A stretch of 64,000 bases of DNA from Pleodorina starrii. Lineage: Eukaryota; Chlorophyta; Chlorophyceae; Chlamydomonadales; Volvocaceae. Shown in pieces: positions 12,901 through 24,437 of the stretch; within the stretch, counting starts at the first letter, position 1; every line of letters begins with the position of its first letter. The stretch spans positions 1,198,001-1,262,000 of the forward strand of contig BRXU01000022.1 in NCBI GenBank assembly GCA_030267565.1, read 5' to 3'. Made by a program: the position numbers and the translations under genes. The notes below the pieces were generated by a model. That model searched no databases and was not told the origin of the DNA. It saw nothing but the letters and a program-made list of their open reading frames with translations.

Positions 12901-14741
12901 TGTGGGCCCCCCGCGGGAGCAACCACATGGATTGGCTGGTTTCCGTGCATCATCTGCTGCACCTGCTGCTGCTGCTGCTGTGGCGGCTGGAGCTGCTGCA
13001 GGGAGCCGCCAAGGACGGAAATGCCCATGTGGGTCGGAGGCCCCTGTACCGCCGCCGCCATGCCGCTCCTAGCACCGCCGCCCACGACCAGCGTGGTCTG
13101 GCGCTGCTGTAGGCCGCCATTGCCGCCGCCGCTGCCGGCGGAGGTAACCACCCCATTGACCGCCCCCACGGGCCGCACCAGCGCCTGCCCTTGCACATGC
13201 GGCTGCGGTTGCACCTGCAGCATCTTCATCCCTCCCGCTGCCGCTCCAGCAGCTGCCGCCGCGGCCGTGTGCTGCTGCTGTAGCATGTTGGCCTTCTGGA
13301 CCTGCTGCACTAGCGTTGCGGGCAGGTTGGCAGGCAGTAAGGGCACGGTGACGCCGCCCGAGGCGCTGGTGGTGGCGGAGCGCACACCCGTGACTGGGTT
13401 GTAGGTCGCGACGGTGCCCAGCTTGGGTATACGCATAGCGGGCCTCGACACTGTCGCACCGTTGGAAGGTGCCGCTGCGTACACGGGCTGGAGCGTGATC
13501 GGGCCGCCGCTGGCAGGCCGGATGGCAGCGGCGGCGCCACCGCCGCCGGAGCTTGCAGCACCTACGGTCCGAACTGCGACAGCTTGAAAGGCCGCCGGCG
13601 CAGACGCCTGGCGCTGCTGCAGCTGCTGCTGTTTGCCATGCAACAATTGCGCTTGCTGCTGTGGCTGCTGCAGATGGTGCAGGATTTGCTGCTGGGGGAC
13701 TTGCTGCTGGGGCTGCGCCACGAGAACGTGCGGTTGCGGGGCTTGCTGCAGCAACGTCAACTTGGCCTGCTGTGCCTGCTGCTGTGACGGCTGTTGCTGC
13801 GGCGGCGGCGGCTGCGCCGCGCCTCCGGTCGTGAGCTGAATGCCACCCCCAAGCTGGAGCTGCAGGATTTGGCCTTGCTGGTTCAGCTGCTGCTGGTGCT
13901 GGGGCTGCGGCTGTTGAAGACCCTGCTGCTGATGCTGCAGCTGCATGCCTTGCGATCGAATGGTGATGACCCCGACTTGCTGCTGGGGCTGTTGCTGCTG
14001 GGGCTGGGGCTGCTGCGGTCCAGTCGGGACAGCCACGGCGGTCTGGACAATGGTGGTGTTTGGGTAGGGCTGCCCGGCCTTCACCACGCGCGTGCCGTTC
14101 GTTAGCTTGTACATCTGCGGACCGGCCGGGGCCGCCTGAACCTGCAGCAACTGAGGCTGCCCCTGCGGCTGCGGCGTCCCATTGTGCTGGAAGGCGTGGA
14201 CCTGCACGACGGTCGGGGCCTGCTGGCTTTGTTGCGCACTAAGTACCTGCTGAGGCGCCCGCCCTGCGGATTGCTGCTGGGATGTGGACCGAGCAAAAGC
14301 CTGTGCAGCTCCAGATTGCGTGACGAGATTGCCAGTGTTGGCGTCAATATAGGCTACTTGGCGGCCGACAGGCGTCAGCGTGTGCACGGGGACAGACGGG
14401 CCTTTGGAAGCCGCGCCCCCACGAGCACCCTTGCTGCTTTTCCTTCCGGAGCTTGATGAATTTTGCTGTGTCCAGGCTCCAGCGTTGTAGGTTGCCGCGA
14501 CGTAGCCACCGCCTACAACGCAGCAACAAGTGAAGGAACCACCGCTCAGCTGTGAAGGTCCCGTTGCTCCAACCCACATTTCCGTCATCTCTGTGATCCG
14601 CATAGTGTTTTGGGGGACAACAGGAGGACAACACAGTGCGCCAGCCAAGCATCTCGGCGAAAACCAAGCGAAGTGTGTCACGCAAGCGCCGCGCTTGCCT
14701 TGGAGCGACTGGATGGCTTGCAGATCCGGGCCTGAATACAT
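9996..14741 (-). CDS. Gln-rich low-complexity protein, two or three exons, possible transcriptional cofactor
   Basis: Exon 1 runs 14,741 to 10,904 and ends at a strong donor (GTAAGT). Exon 2 begins after CTGCAG at 10,516 and stops with TGA at 9,996-9,998. The join is in phase and gives about 1,452 residues ending in NLDLGCGFY. Most of the protein is poly-Gln and Gln/Pro/Gly/Ala/Val low complexity. One more ordered segment, starting SREDLKAILVSIGQELARHG at about 11,640, looks helical and is followed by a second low-complexity tract. Within exon 1, AAG|GCAAG at 14,699 and TTGTAG at 14,513 could bound a 186-nt GC-AG intron that is also in frame; the peptide it would encode is Cys/Trp-rich and unlike the rest. 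Removing it gives about 1,390 residues. The start is the first ATG of this frame after an upstream non-coding-like stretch. I do not recognise the family; a transcriptional cofactor role is suggested only by the Gln-rich composition. Confidence 0.7.
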
Positions 14742-17603
14742 CTGTGCCTCGTTCGTTTGCAGGGTCTAAGCTCAGTTTGAGGAAAATCCTGCGGAGCCGA
14801 CCAGCAGGGCAGCAGCCAAAGGAAATGAGCAACGGGCGCACATAAAAATGCCGCAAAAATGCTCGGGTTTAAGTGGGCCATGCACAGAGGGCGGCCGGCG
14901 GCAGAGAAGGCGCCAGATATAATGCGCTGTGCCCTCGCCCGCAACCCCGTCCGAACTCACCTCGTCAGGCGCACGTGCAATGCGTTGAGCCAGACGCCAT
15001 GCTGTCCCAAAGCGCTTGAGCTTGCCGTTTAAAGCCCATTCACTGGGACAAGGCTTTGAAACCAGCTCGGCCAGCAGCCGTCCTATCCAAAGCAACGTAA
15101 AACAACAGCTTTCTGAACTATGTGTACAACTGATGTATAATTTGACCGATGTTTCAGCAAAGTTCGCACCAAGGCCCCCAAAAAGTTCACACCTCGCAGG
15201 TGACGAGCACAGGGCTTTGATTACAATTTGCTCGAAATGCGCATCAATTTTACTTTTGAGTCCTCCTATTTGATGAGGGCATCTCGCGCAACTAGACCGT
15301 GTGTTGGAGCACTTGCCGTACCCGTAAAGAACGAAATTGGCTGTCACCTGTAGCATCCATAGCGCGGGCATTGCTTATTTTACGTTTCAACGGATCACTC
15401 AGGCATGCCTTTCACCTGAGATATCTAGCAACTGAAGAGGGATACCGTACCGGACATTGGTGCGTTTCGAATGCTCAACTGCGGCGCCTGTCATGCTAGA
15501 ATATTTACTTATTTGCTTTTGCACGTCGGAGATATTTCGGCTCGCAATCTAAACCTTCGACAGATTCTGTCGTCCTTTGCGCGTGACGGTTAAAGTGTGC
15601 TCCGCTGAATAACTGCCTCTACGAAAAGTATTTCCGTGCCACGAGAATTTGTTGCTTGGTACCTGCAGACCTACAAGCTCGGCGTTTGATGATTTTGGGG
15701 AAGTGAGCTTGCGCCCTGGGACGCCCTGAGCGAGCAAAGACGTTTCTTCCGGAACTGCAAAGAGCGCCCCGAGGCTTCAGGGAGGTTTAGGGGAATGACA
15801 AAATATTTTGCAGTTTACCACACACCCTGTGGCCGTCCTCCCGCGCAGCCGGAGAAACTTTCGAGCCTTTCGAAGTTCCGAAAAGCCTAACGCAGTGACG
15901 CGGCGAATCGGCCGACGTAACCGAACGATTCACTTTCTTACAACGCCGCAGTCACACACTGTTTCTCGATGGTAGCGCTGTGCACCGGGGCGGAGAAGCA
16001 TGTCACCTGGCTTCTTGCGTCGTCAGAATCCTTGAAGCGCGGGATACGGTTACACGGTTGGCGGCGGCTGCGGGCCCAAGTCCAGGGTGAGATGATGGCA
16101 ATGGCCGGGCCGCGCCTGCCGCGCCGGCGCAATCATTCCTTCCTTGCACGGCCAGAATTCTTTGATGACCAAAATCCGTACGGCCGTTTCAGTGCAAGGC
16201 GCCAGACCGACTGCCGCTCCATAGTTTGCCCACCGGAGTATATCAGCATAATCGTTGACGCTAACGCTGCATACTGCACTGCTACAAGCGCTGGCTGGCA
16301 GCGCAATGACATGGGTCGCGCTAAGATGGACACAAACGCGCAGCCTTTCAACTGCTTTGCTTCCCTCGCTGCGGGACCTCAAGGACCCTTATACGGGATG
16401 GCGGTCGCGGCCGGAGTCGGGGCATGGTGCAGCCGAGCGTCCCGCACGGGCATCTGCTGCACAATCGCGGGAGGAGCCTGAGTCTGTGTCCCTGCCCCGG
16501 ATCCACACCTCACCTCACTTCACATTTTGCGCATATTCGCGGAGTTCAGAAAGACTAAGTCGCAGCGATGGAACGGAGGCGACGTGCTGGGTCGGGCGCT
16601 TGCCGAAGCGCATGACGGCCGAATCAGGATAATGCGTACCGCTTGCGTGCGGAGTGGTCGAGAATCGTCAGATGGCCGCTGCAATGCGGGGGCAATGCGC
16701 GCTAACGCAACGTGAGCAACGCAGTGTGGGCCGGTGCCGTTGTTGCGGCTGTTACCGTGCGGGGCTTCAGACTCCCGAAAGAGTACAGCGCCAACGGGCT
16801 GTCCAGCAGCTGGTCGTGTCAAGCCACACAGGACACAGTGACCTGTATGGCCCTCCTCGCTGGCAGCCTAAGGACGCAATCGGGATAGCGGTGCCGGGAG
16901 CGGTGGCGGTGCTGGTACCGGGCGGCGAGGGGCGATGATGAGCCCCAGTCAGGTTATCAGACACCCCATCGCTCTTCCCCAGCCCCAGCCCAAGCCCAAG
17001 CCGCGTCCCTCAAACCCTGAGGGACGCCAGCCCGAGGAAACTCGCCGCCACCGCCGCCACCGCAACCGGGGCCGTAATGTGTCGTACCGTGTTAGCTGAA
17101 CCACTCCCAATCCGCGAGCCAGCCCAAGTGCCCAACCCGCCAGGCGGGCGGCTGGGGGCGCGGGTCCGGCTCCAGAAGGGACGAGTAGTCGCCCGCCCCG
17201 CCCCGCCCCCGGGTCTCCTTCTCCGCTGCGATTTTTTCTTTATGCCCCCGGGTCAGTTGGCCGGGAGTTGCCGCTCTGCGTCCCATCGAGGGGCCGAGTC
17301 AGTGTCCGCACCAGGGCTCCTTCCCCTAAAAATAAAAACCCCTCAAACCCCTAAAACCTCCCCCCTTTCATGGCCACCTATGCTCAACCTACGTGCCAGG
17401 TTGCAGCAGCCAGTACCAATCTCGCATCGCACCCTTCCCCCCTCCCTCCCCCCCATGCCTGCAGGTCCCCCCTCTTCCTGCGCCCCAACCCCCAATTCTA
17501 CCCCCCTTCCCCTCCCCTCCCCTCCCCTCCCCCTCCCCAGTCCGCAGCGACTCATATTTATATAAAGGAGCATATCACTCCCCTCCCCTCCCCCGCCCCT
17601 TCC
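14742..17603. other. Spacer: promoter/5' region of the Gln-rich gene and 3' UTR of the RCC1 gene
   Basis: Both flanking genes are on the minus strand, so this interval should hold the RCC1-gene 3' UTR on the right and the Gln-rich gene promoter and 5' UTR on the left. Minus-strand TGTAA motifs (TTACA on +) at 16,050-16,054 and 15,938-15,942 are candidate poly(A) signals for the RCC1 gene. The stretch 15,000-15,800 is less GC-rich than the surroundings, as expected of a promoter or 5' region. A 199-codon open frame there has no recognisable content. Two CCCTAAAA octamers lie at 17,324-17,331 and 17,349-17,356. Confidence 0.4.
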
Positions 17604-20600
17604 TCAGTCGACCAGGTCCCTCATGTCCAGCTCCGTCTCCAGCAGCGCGGCGCTGTGGTTGCGACCCGCCGCCAGACCCACCACCCGCCAGGGCCGAGCT
17701 CGGATGTACGAGGCGCGAAGGTCGTAGTAGCGGTGGCGGCTGGTGTGCAGGCGGACCACCTGCTCGGGCTGCCAACGGTCCTCGTCGTCTCCCAGGCCCA
17801 GCTGGCCTGGAGCCACGGGGGGGTGGGGGTGGGGGTGGGGTGGGGGTTGCGTGTGCTATTGATTCCCGTGGGGCCACAGAGCAAACGCAGAGGGGGAGGG
17901 GGTTCCCTCGGGAGGGTGGGAGAGCATGCGGCAAAGCTCCGGCAGATTGCCCCACCCGGAACCTACCCAGCGGTACAAGAGAGCAAAAGACAGATGAGAC
18001 AGTGCGGCTGAGGTGAACTTGAAGTTGTAGGGGAGGGTGCGTGTCTGTGTGTGTTCGGTTCGGGTACGGCAAAACACACGCACGCAGGTCCCCCCGTGTG
18101 CAGTAACGGTGGACGTGGTAATGCCGCGCATGATACCGCAGCGATGGGTGGTGGAGGATGGGCTGTGCACTGCTGAGGCCTGACAGACGGAGCGGCCGAG
18201 CTCTTTGATTGTTGGCGGGGGGGGCGGCCTGGAGCTTGTGGGGTAAGGGGGGCAGGATAGGGTAGGGCCCTTTTGGCCGGGAGGGGCTCGCAGGGAGGAA
18301 CCGACCGATCCAGGGAAGGCGCCGATACACACACACACATGGGGGTGGGTGCTCGTCCTGGGTTGGGAGGTAGAAAACAGCTGTGCGTGTTTGGGGGCTT
18401 TTCCACGCCCCCGGGGGAGGGGGGAAGGGTCGGCATGCATCAGGCGGCATGCGGGTGGTGGGGGGGCGATGAAGAGGGGGGAAATCGCAGCGGTGGGGAT
18501 GAGCGGCCCCCCCCGGGGCCGCGGGGTGTCTGTTGTCAACTGCGGCGTCCACGCTGACGAGTTCCGTGTGTGGCTGCCGGGCGACGTCGGCGACGACGAG
18601 CGCCTTGCAGTCGCGCACCGGGTCACCGCAGCTCAGACGCAGAGCTCGCAGAGTCCGGTGAAACGACACAAAGGCTTCACAGAGCATCACAACTGGGATC
18701 AGGCGGTGAGATGCGCAACGATACACAATTCCCACCTTAGGGCCTCCCCGCAAGCTCTCTCTTCCCCGCCCCCGCCCCCCTCCTACGGTTCGTATCGGTA
18801 TCTTTGCCCCCCCCATCCCTTCCCCGCAGTCGTCCCCGGGCCGCCCTCCCGCCCCTCCCCACCTCACCTCCCCCATAGTCCGTGAAGAAGCCCGCCCCCG
18901 CCGCGCCCGACCAGCCCCAGCTGAACAGCCGCCCGTCCATCGACACCGCCGCCGAGTGCTTCCAGCCCGCCACCGCCAGCGAGCAGGGCGGCAGCAGCCC
19001 CCCGCCGGGCCCGGATCCCACCTCCGTCCACCGCCGCGCCACTCGCTGCTGCAGCGCCGCGGTGCCTCCCCCCAGGGATCCGTGCTCATCCATGCCCACC
19101 GCCACCACCCGCCCGTCCCCCAGCACTGCCAAGCTGTGCAGCTGGCCCAGAGACAGACAGCGCACGAAGCCGGGGAGCGTGTCGAGCTGAGGGAGGGACG
19201 GGGTTGGGGGGGGGGGTAGTAGAGAAGAAGCCGCAGCGTTGGGAGGCGAGGGGGGAGGTGAGGGGGGATGAAGGGGGGGAGGTGAGATTGGGAGTGAGGT
19301 GATTCACGTAAACAGGCCGGGGGGGTGGGGATTTCGGGAGGGGGGGGGGGGAGATCACGAAGACGAGACGCAGGGAAGGGGCCCAGGCGACGTTGGCGGA
19401 CGGACCGGGGTATGAAGTGGTGGTGTGGTGTATGTGTGTGTGGAGGGGGGGTCTCACTGTAATGAAATACAAAAAACGATACCGCAGCGGAGGAACGTAG
19501 GCGACCGAGCGAGAACCCCAAGTGGGGGGATGAGGTAAGGGAACCCTAAAACCCTAAAACCTCAACCCCTCCAGTGCTGGACAAACTGCCCTTGGTCCCG
19601 CGCTCCTTGTGTGACAGCTTATCACATCACCTGATGGGCCATACTCCTCCGGGACAGAGCTTGCACACACTCGCATCTTTCCCCCCATACCCACCCCCCC
19701 CCCCCAACACACCCACACACACACACCCACACCCGCCACCCCCCTCCTCACGCACGCACCTGCACCGGCTGCGCCTCGTTGTTGGGGCGGCCCGTGCCCA
19801 GCTGATACCCGGTGCCGTACCCCCACACATATGCCGTACCCCGCGAGTCCACTGCCCCCGAGCTGAAGGGACCCGCAGTAATGCTCGTCATGCGACACGA
19901 ACCCGAACCCGGGGAGGAGGGGGCCAGGGAGCGGATCTGGCGCGGGCTCATCTCAACACCCGCGTAGCCATTAACTGTGGAGGGGGAGGGGGACGAGGGA
20001 GGGAGGGAGGGAAGGAGGGGAAGGCACCGTCCGCGTTGGCAGCTGCCGAGCTCAGGAATGAATGAAGAGAGCTTGCCCGACGGCGGCGGCGGCGGCGGCC
20101 CCCGGGTGGCAGGAGGGCCTAAGGATGGGGCCCGCGGTGAGACGAGGGGGAGGACGGCAACGGCTCCTTCCCCCCTCCCCTCTCCTCCCCTCCCCCAGCT
20201 GCGTGGCCCAGCTCCGCCCCCCCTCCCTCCATTCCGCCTGCTGGGGAGGTGACAGGGGCCGCCAGGGAGCTGAGGGACCTGACCAGATGGTGCCTCCACC
20301 TCCTCGGACTCCAACGAACCTGACCTGGCCTGGCCCTCTCGCACCTTCCGCCGCATCCCGCCTCCAGCCCGCCCCCCCTCCCATCGCCCCTCTCCCCCCT
20401 CCCTAGTCCATACACGTACCCGTTCCGTGCCCCAGCGCTCCGTGGTCCCCCCTCCCCCAGCTGAAGAGCTCCCCCCGGGAGGTGAGGGCCAACGAGTGGT
20501 GGTCGCCCGCAGCAACGGACACAACACCGGCGCCTGAGAGACAGCAGCACAAGCAGCGGCAGCAGCGGCAGCGGGCCGTACACGTGTGTACGATATGATG

Positions 20601-23241
20601 CGGGCCGTACATAGCATTACTAGTAAGGGTGCAGCCCGGGCGCAGCTGCGGTGGCATCGGTTGCGATAACGCTGAGAGGAGGGAGGGAATCGCATCCTTG
20701 GCACTGAAGGGGTATGTTGAGAGTGCAGTGCGGGGTTGGAGGGCACTGGGGGGTGGAGGGGGCCAGGGGCTGAGGGACGCGGCACGCGGGCGCTGCGCCC
20801 TGCCTCACCGCACAGCGGGGCCGCCGGAGGAGATCGGGACCGACCCCTGGGTCATGTGCGCGGGTTGTAGGGTCGGGTCGGGTCGTGGCCTTCGCCATCC
20901 CTCTCCCTCCGCCCATCAGGGCCACAACCGCCATCCGGCTCTAAGCCCCTCCGACCAATACCAATAGCGGTAACCTCGGTTCGCTTCAATCCGCTTCCCC
21001 CATTTACCTCTCCCCCTGCCCCTGCCCCCCCTCCCACACATCCCCCCTTCGCCCCCCCCATCCCACCCTCACCCGGCAACCAGTCCCAACTTCGCATTGC
21101 ACACATACAACCCCCCCCTGCGCCCCCCCACCCCTCCTCACACCCCCCCACCCCCCATCTCACCCGCCAGCGCCCCCACCAGTCGCGGCTCCACTTGTCG
21201 CCCCTCCCCTGCTGAGGGCTCCCCAATGCCCAGCTGCCCCTCGCCAGCCATACCCCAGGACCACACCTCTCCAGCAGCTGCGAACACACACACACAGGGG
21301 GGGATGGGTGGGGGGGAGGGAAGGCAGTGAACACACAGGAGGGGTGCAGGTAAGGACACGGTACGACAACAGGAGGGAGGGGAGGGACAGGTTAGGGCGG
21401 GACGGGACATAGCAGTGGGCAGAGGTGAGGGCGGGTGGCACTAGGAGGAGGAGCTGAGGCTGGTACGCTGGTTCCGTCGTAGAGGGAGGGAAGGCGGGAG
21501 GGGTTTAGGGCCCCACCTGCACCCACCTGCGCCTGCTCCTCCGCCCTATTTTCGAGGCATACGTATCCCGGATCCACTGACTTCCCACCCCCCAACACCC
21601 TAAGCCCACCCACACAGACACCCCCTCAACAATATCCTAAGCCCACCCACCCGCCCACCCACACAGACACCCTCCCAAATACCCTAAGCCCACCGCCCCA
21701 CCGCCCCACCCGTGATCGCCAGTGTGTGGTGTCCCCCCGCCGCCACCGCAGTCACCGGGTCGGGCAGACCCACCTCAATGGGGGCCTGGAGGGGGGAGGG
21801 ACCGGGGGGGAGGGGGAGGGGGAGGGAGTTGGGGACAGGGAGGGGGTTAGGCGCACAGCGGATGGCGGAGGGGGCCGAGGGAGTGTGGTGAGCGGGTTTC
21901 GGAGCTGTGGAGGCGCCCGCTGATGCGCCGCGCTGGCCCCTGGTCTGGTCTGGCTGGTAACGGCGGGATGCCGAGCAGCCCTGCCCGGCGCTGAGGTCCC
22001 TGGCGGGCTGTCTGGTCCTGCAGGCGCGCATGGCCCCCTCACCCGTCACGGTTATGACAGGCCCCGTTCCGAAGGCCCCCCCCCGTGCCGGCGCCCTGAC
22101 CGCGTGTGCCGCTCCCATCTCCGCCCCACCCCACGTGGGTGGGTGTGAGCGTGTGTGCGTGTGCCGCCCCTCCCCCCTCCCGACCCTCCCCCCCCCTCCC
22201 CCCCTCGCGCCCTCCCGCCCTCACCGCCACGAACTTATCGGCCCTGCTGTGCCCCAGTTGGCCCCAATGGTTGAGACCAAATGTGAACAGGGTGCCGTCA
22301 TCTGCGGGAAGTCAACGGCGGCAGCCAGGGCGGGGCAGCCAGGGGCAGCCAGAGGCGGGAAGGGGCAGGAAGGGGCGGGGGGAAAGTGATACGTCAGAGA
22401 CCGCAGCGGGGGGCCCTGAGGGGGAAGGGGTGACGTGAACGTGTGCTTGTTTGGGCGGGGGATGAGGTTAATGAAGTGTGTGATTGGGGGTAGAGGTTGA
22501 ACAGTCCGGAGGTGTCCAGGGAGGTGTCAGTACGGCATGGTTGGGGGCACGGGACGGGTGCGAACATGGGCGGTTTCGAAGGAGCTCACGGCGCCGTGGG
22601 TGGTGCGGGGGAGGGGTAGAGGAGGGGAGGGGGGGAAGGGGTAAAAGGGGAGGAGGGAGGGGCTGGGAGGCGCGGAAGGCTGCGGGGTGAGGGCCTCTGG
22701 GCTGGGGACGGGTGCACGTGTGAGCGGAGGGGGAAGGGGGAGGGTGCGCCGCCTCCGCCTCCGCGTTTGCAAAGACACGTAACATACCACAAATGTGTGG
22801 TGTAGTGGTGCCATACGCCATATGCCATATACCAGGGTAGGCTGGGGGTTACCCGATCTACCGACTCGCAAGGCACAGCAACACACACCAACACACACAC
22901 AAGGTACTCAAGGGCCCCGGCCTCCAGTCCCGGTCCTCTTTCATTGTTGTGGCCTTTGCAGCACATCTACCACAGCTTCTAATACGGCAGGAATGCCATC
23001 GTCCGATCGCCCCGGGGCCCGGGTGTGACGTGCACAGCTGCACACCCACGTCCGCCCCGGCGCCCGCACCTGTGACAACCGCCGTGTGTGCCCCGCCACA
23101 GGCGATCTGCTTTATGGAGTATCCCGCTAAGCTGGCGACGATGCGAGGATAGAATTGGCTCTCCAGAGGGAAGCCGAGACCCAGCCGGCCATCAGCAGCT
23201 GTCCCGAACGTGGCGAGCACCCGATGAAGGGCTTTGCCCAT
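17604..23241 (-). CDS. RCC1-repeat seven-bladed beta-propeller protein, 8 exons, 429 aa
   Basis: I built exons at 23,241-23,070, 22,301-22,225, 21,785-21,710, 21,277-21,164, 20,533-20,420, 19,974-19,760, 19,186-18,868 and 17,806-17,604. All have GT-AG boundaries and compatible phases, totalling 1,290 nt. The product has seven RCC1 blades, each with the typical W/F-G-x-G-x-x-GQLG and x-x-V-A-x-G-x-x-H-S/T pattern: LATFGTAADGRLGLG, LFTFGLNHWGQLG, VWSWGMAGEGQLG, LFSWGRGDHGALG, AYVWGYGTGYQLG, VVAVGMDEHGSLG and LFSWGWSGAAGAG...GGQLGLG. The last blade has an insertion between WGW and GQLG. RCC1 propellers include Ran exchange factors, UVR8 and organellar RNA-processing factors. The repeated GWRHT motifs of UVR8 are absent (one GWKHS only), so it is not a canonical UVR8. 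The ATG at 23,241 follows an in-frame stop; an upstream 5' exon is possible, as a good donor lies near 23,450. Introns are strongly C/G skewed. Confidence 0.88.
19544..19559. repeat. Interstitial telomere-type repeat, two CCCTAAAA octamers
   Basis: Two exact head-to-tail CCCTAAAA units lie in intron 6 of the RCC1 gene. TTTTAGGG is the known Chlamydomonas telomere repeat. Degenerate copies are also present just downstream of the gene at 17,324-17,331 and 17,349-17,356. Confidence 0.7.
21595..21695. repeat. Three imperfect copies of a CCTAAGCCCACCC unit in RCC1 intron 3
   Basis: A unit of the form CCTAAGCCCACCC followed by ACACAGACACC occurs at about 21,598, 21,635 and 21,681, inside the intron between exons 3 and 4 of the RCC1 gene. 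The last copy is partial. It looks like a local tandem expansion; no function is suggested. Confidence 0.6.
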
Positions 23242-24437
23242 ATCGATGTGCCCGGAGCACAAAGCAAATGTTTAGATAGAAGTATTCAAATTTTACTGGA
23301 AGGGTGCAATTCGCAATGCCTAACGACGTGGTCGTTGAAATTCGAGTTGTCGCCACTACACTGTACTCGGTGCGTCAACGATACATAATGCGGACGGTTC
23401 TTGGCATATCGCATCCCTGAAATAATGAAACAACTACCTTTACGGATTCTTACCTGCAAGTGCCTCGAAATGCTTAAAGGGAACTGTGCGGTCATGACAG
23501 CTCCGAAAGCGGGCGTTGGAAGGCGGTTGGCGACCGAGCGAGAGGACTGTGCCTTCGTCCCTTGTCCTCTGACAACTAGAACCCATGCAACTGTGAAGCG
23601 CGACTGTGTATGATACCACAGGGAAAGGGGAATCCACTACCGTACTTTGCCAACGTAGGACTGTCCGTCCTCCAGCCCACGCACTGGTTCGATCAGAGGT
23701 CCCGCGACTCCCAGGAGGGGCCTGGGGACGGAATGTCTTCAGGCTCAGTCTCCATGTGAAGCTCACGACCTAAAGCTACTGTGATTATATAATATATAGA
23801 GGAGATACAATCTCAACAGGGGCGGTACCAGCTGCATGCAGGGTGAGGTGTCATGATGCCTTGTGCGAAGCGGGTGGGAGAGACTGGTCTGGCGGAACGA
23901 CGGAAGGGCAGAGGGAGGAGCGGAGGGAGGCCAGGTAGGGCCGGCCCGTAATGAAGGAAGCGTGGCATAGGCCGAACTGAATACGGGGGTACGTATGTTA
24001 TGTATGTCTATTTGCACGTGCCTTTGTAGCGAATGAATTCACAGGCCATGAACATCGTTCAGTAACTGGCAACTAGGGGAGCGAGACACGGTCGGGGCGG
24101 ACACCCAAGCCACGCCCAAAACCCTTCCAAAACCACGCCGGCGGAGGATTGTCTCATGCAGTAGGCTGCTGCAATGAAAGGATTCAATCCTGTCATGAAG
24201 GTGCTGAAGGGTATTTCCAGCCATGACCGCACTTCGTTTGCATGCTACTTCGAGCTGAGAGTTTTGGGCTGTTCAGGAGCGAGCAGAAGGTGCGGGTGCT
24301 TCAGAAGCAGCAGTGGCCAGAGCTGGCGGTGCGCGTGGGGGTAAGGTGAGTGCGGCTCTAACACGACGGCATTAAAAAGCGCTATGTTATCAGCCCTTAG
24401 ACACGCGCCAGAATAGTGCATGTGCGTGGCAGCGTGG
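23242..24437. other. Upstream region of the RCC1 gene, left arm of the segmental duplication
   Basis: No convincing coding exon. The segment at about 23,480-23,600 is close to 50,440-50,580, and about 24,095-24,430 is close to 52,110-52,440, so both are part of the tandem duplication. An open frame at 23,450-23,766 on the minus strand ends at a good donor (GCAG|GTAAG), but I could not join it in frame to RCC1 exon 1, so it is at most a 5' UTR exon. Confidence 0.45.

Noticed and set aside
14772..15371. 199-codon minus-strand frame upstream of the Gln-rich gene
   Set aside because: No domain, no clear splice link in phase to the start exon, and it spans a promoter-like lower-GC stretch.
18540..18700. 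A coding-like stretch (CGDPVRDCKALVVADVAR) as an extra RCC1 exon
   Set aside because: Exon 7 and exon 8 join directly in phase to complete the last blade; adding this piece breaks the repeat.
17604..23241. Identity as the UV-B receptor UVR8
   Set aside because: Only one GWKHS-like motif is present and the repeated GWRHT motifs carrying the UVR8 tryptophan sensors are missing; only the RCC1 fold is supported.
23450..23766. Mitochondrial presequence exon for the RCC1 protein
   Set aside because: It has a good donor but no ATG at a sensible place, and no acceptor joins it in frame to exon 1 (an in-frame stop precedes the ATG at 23,241).
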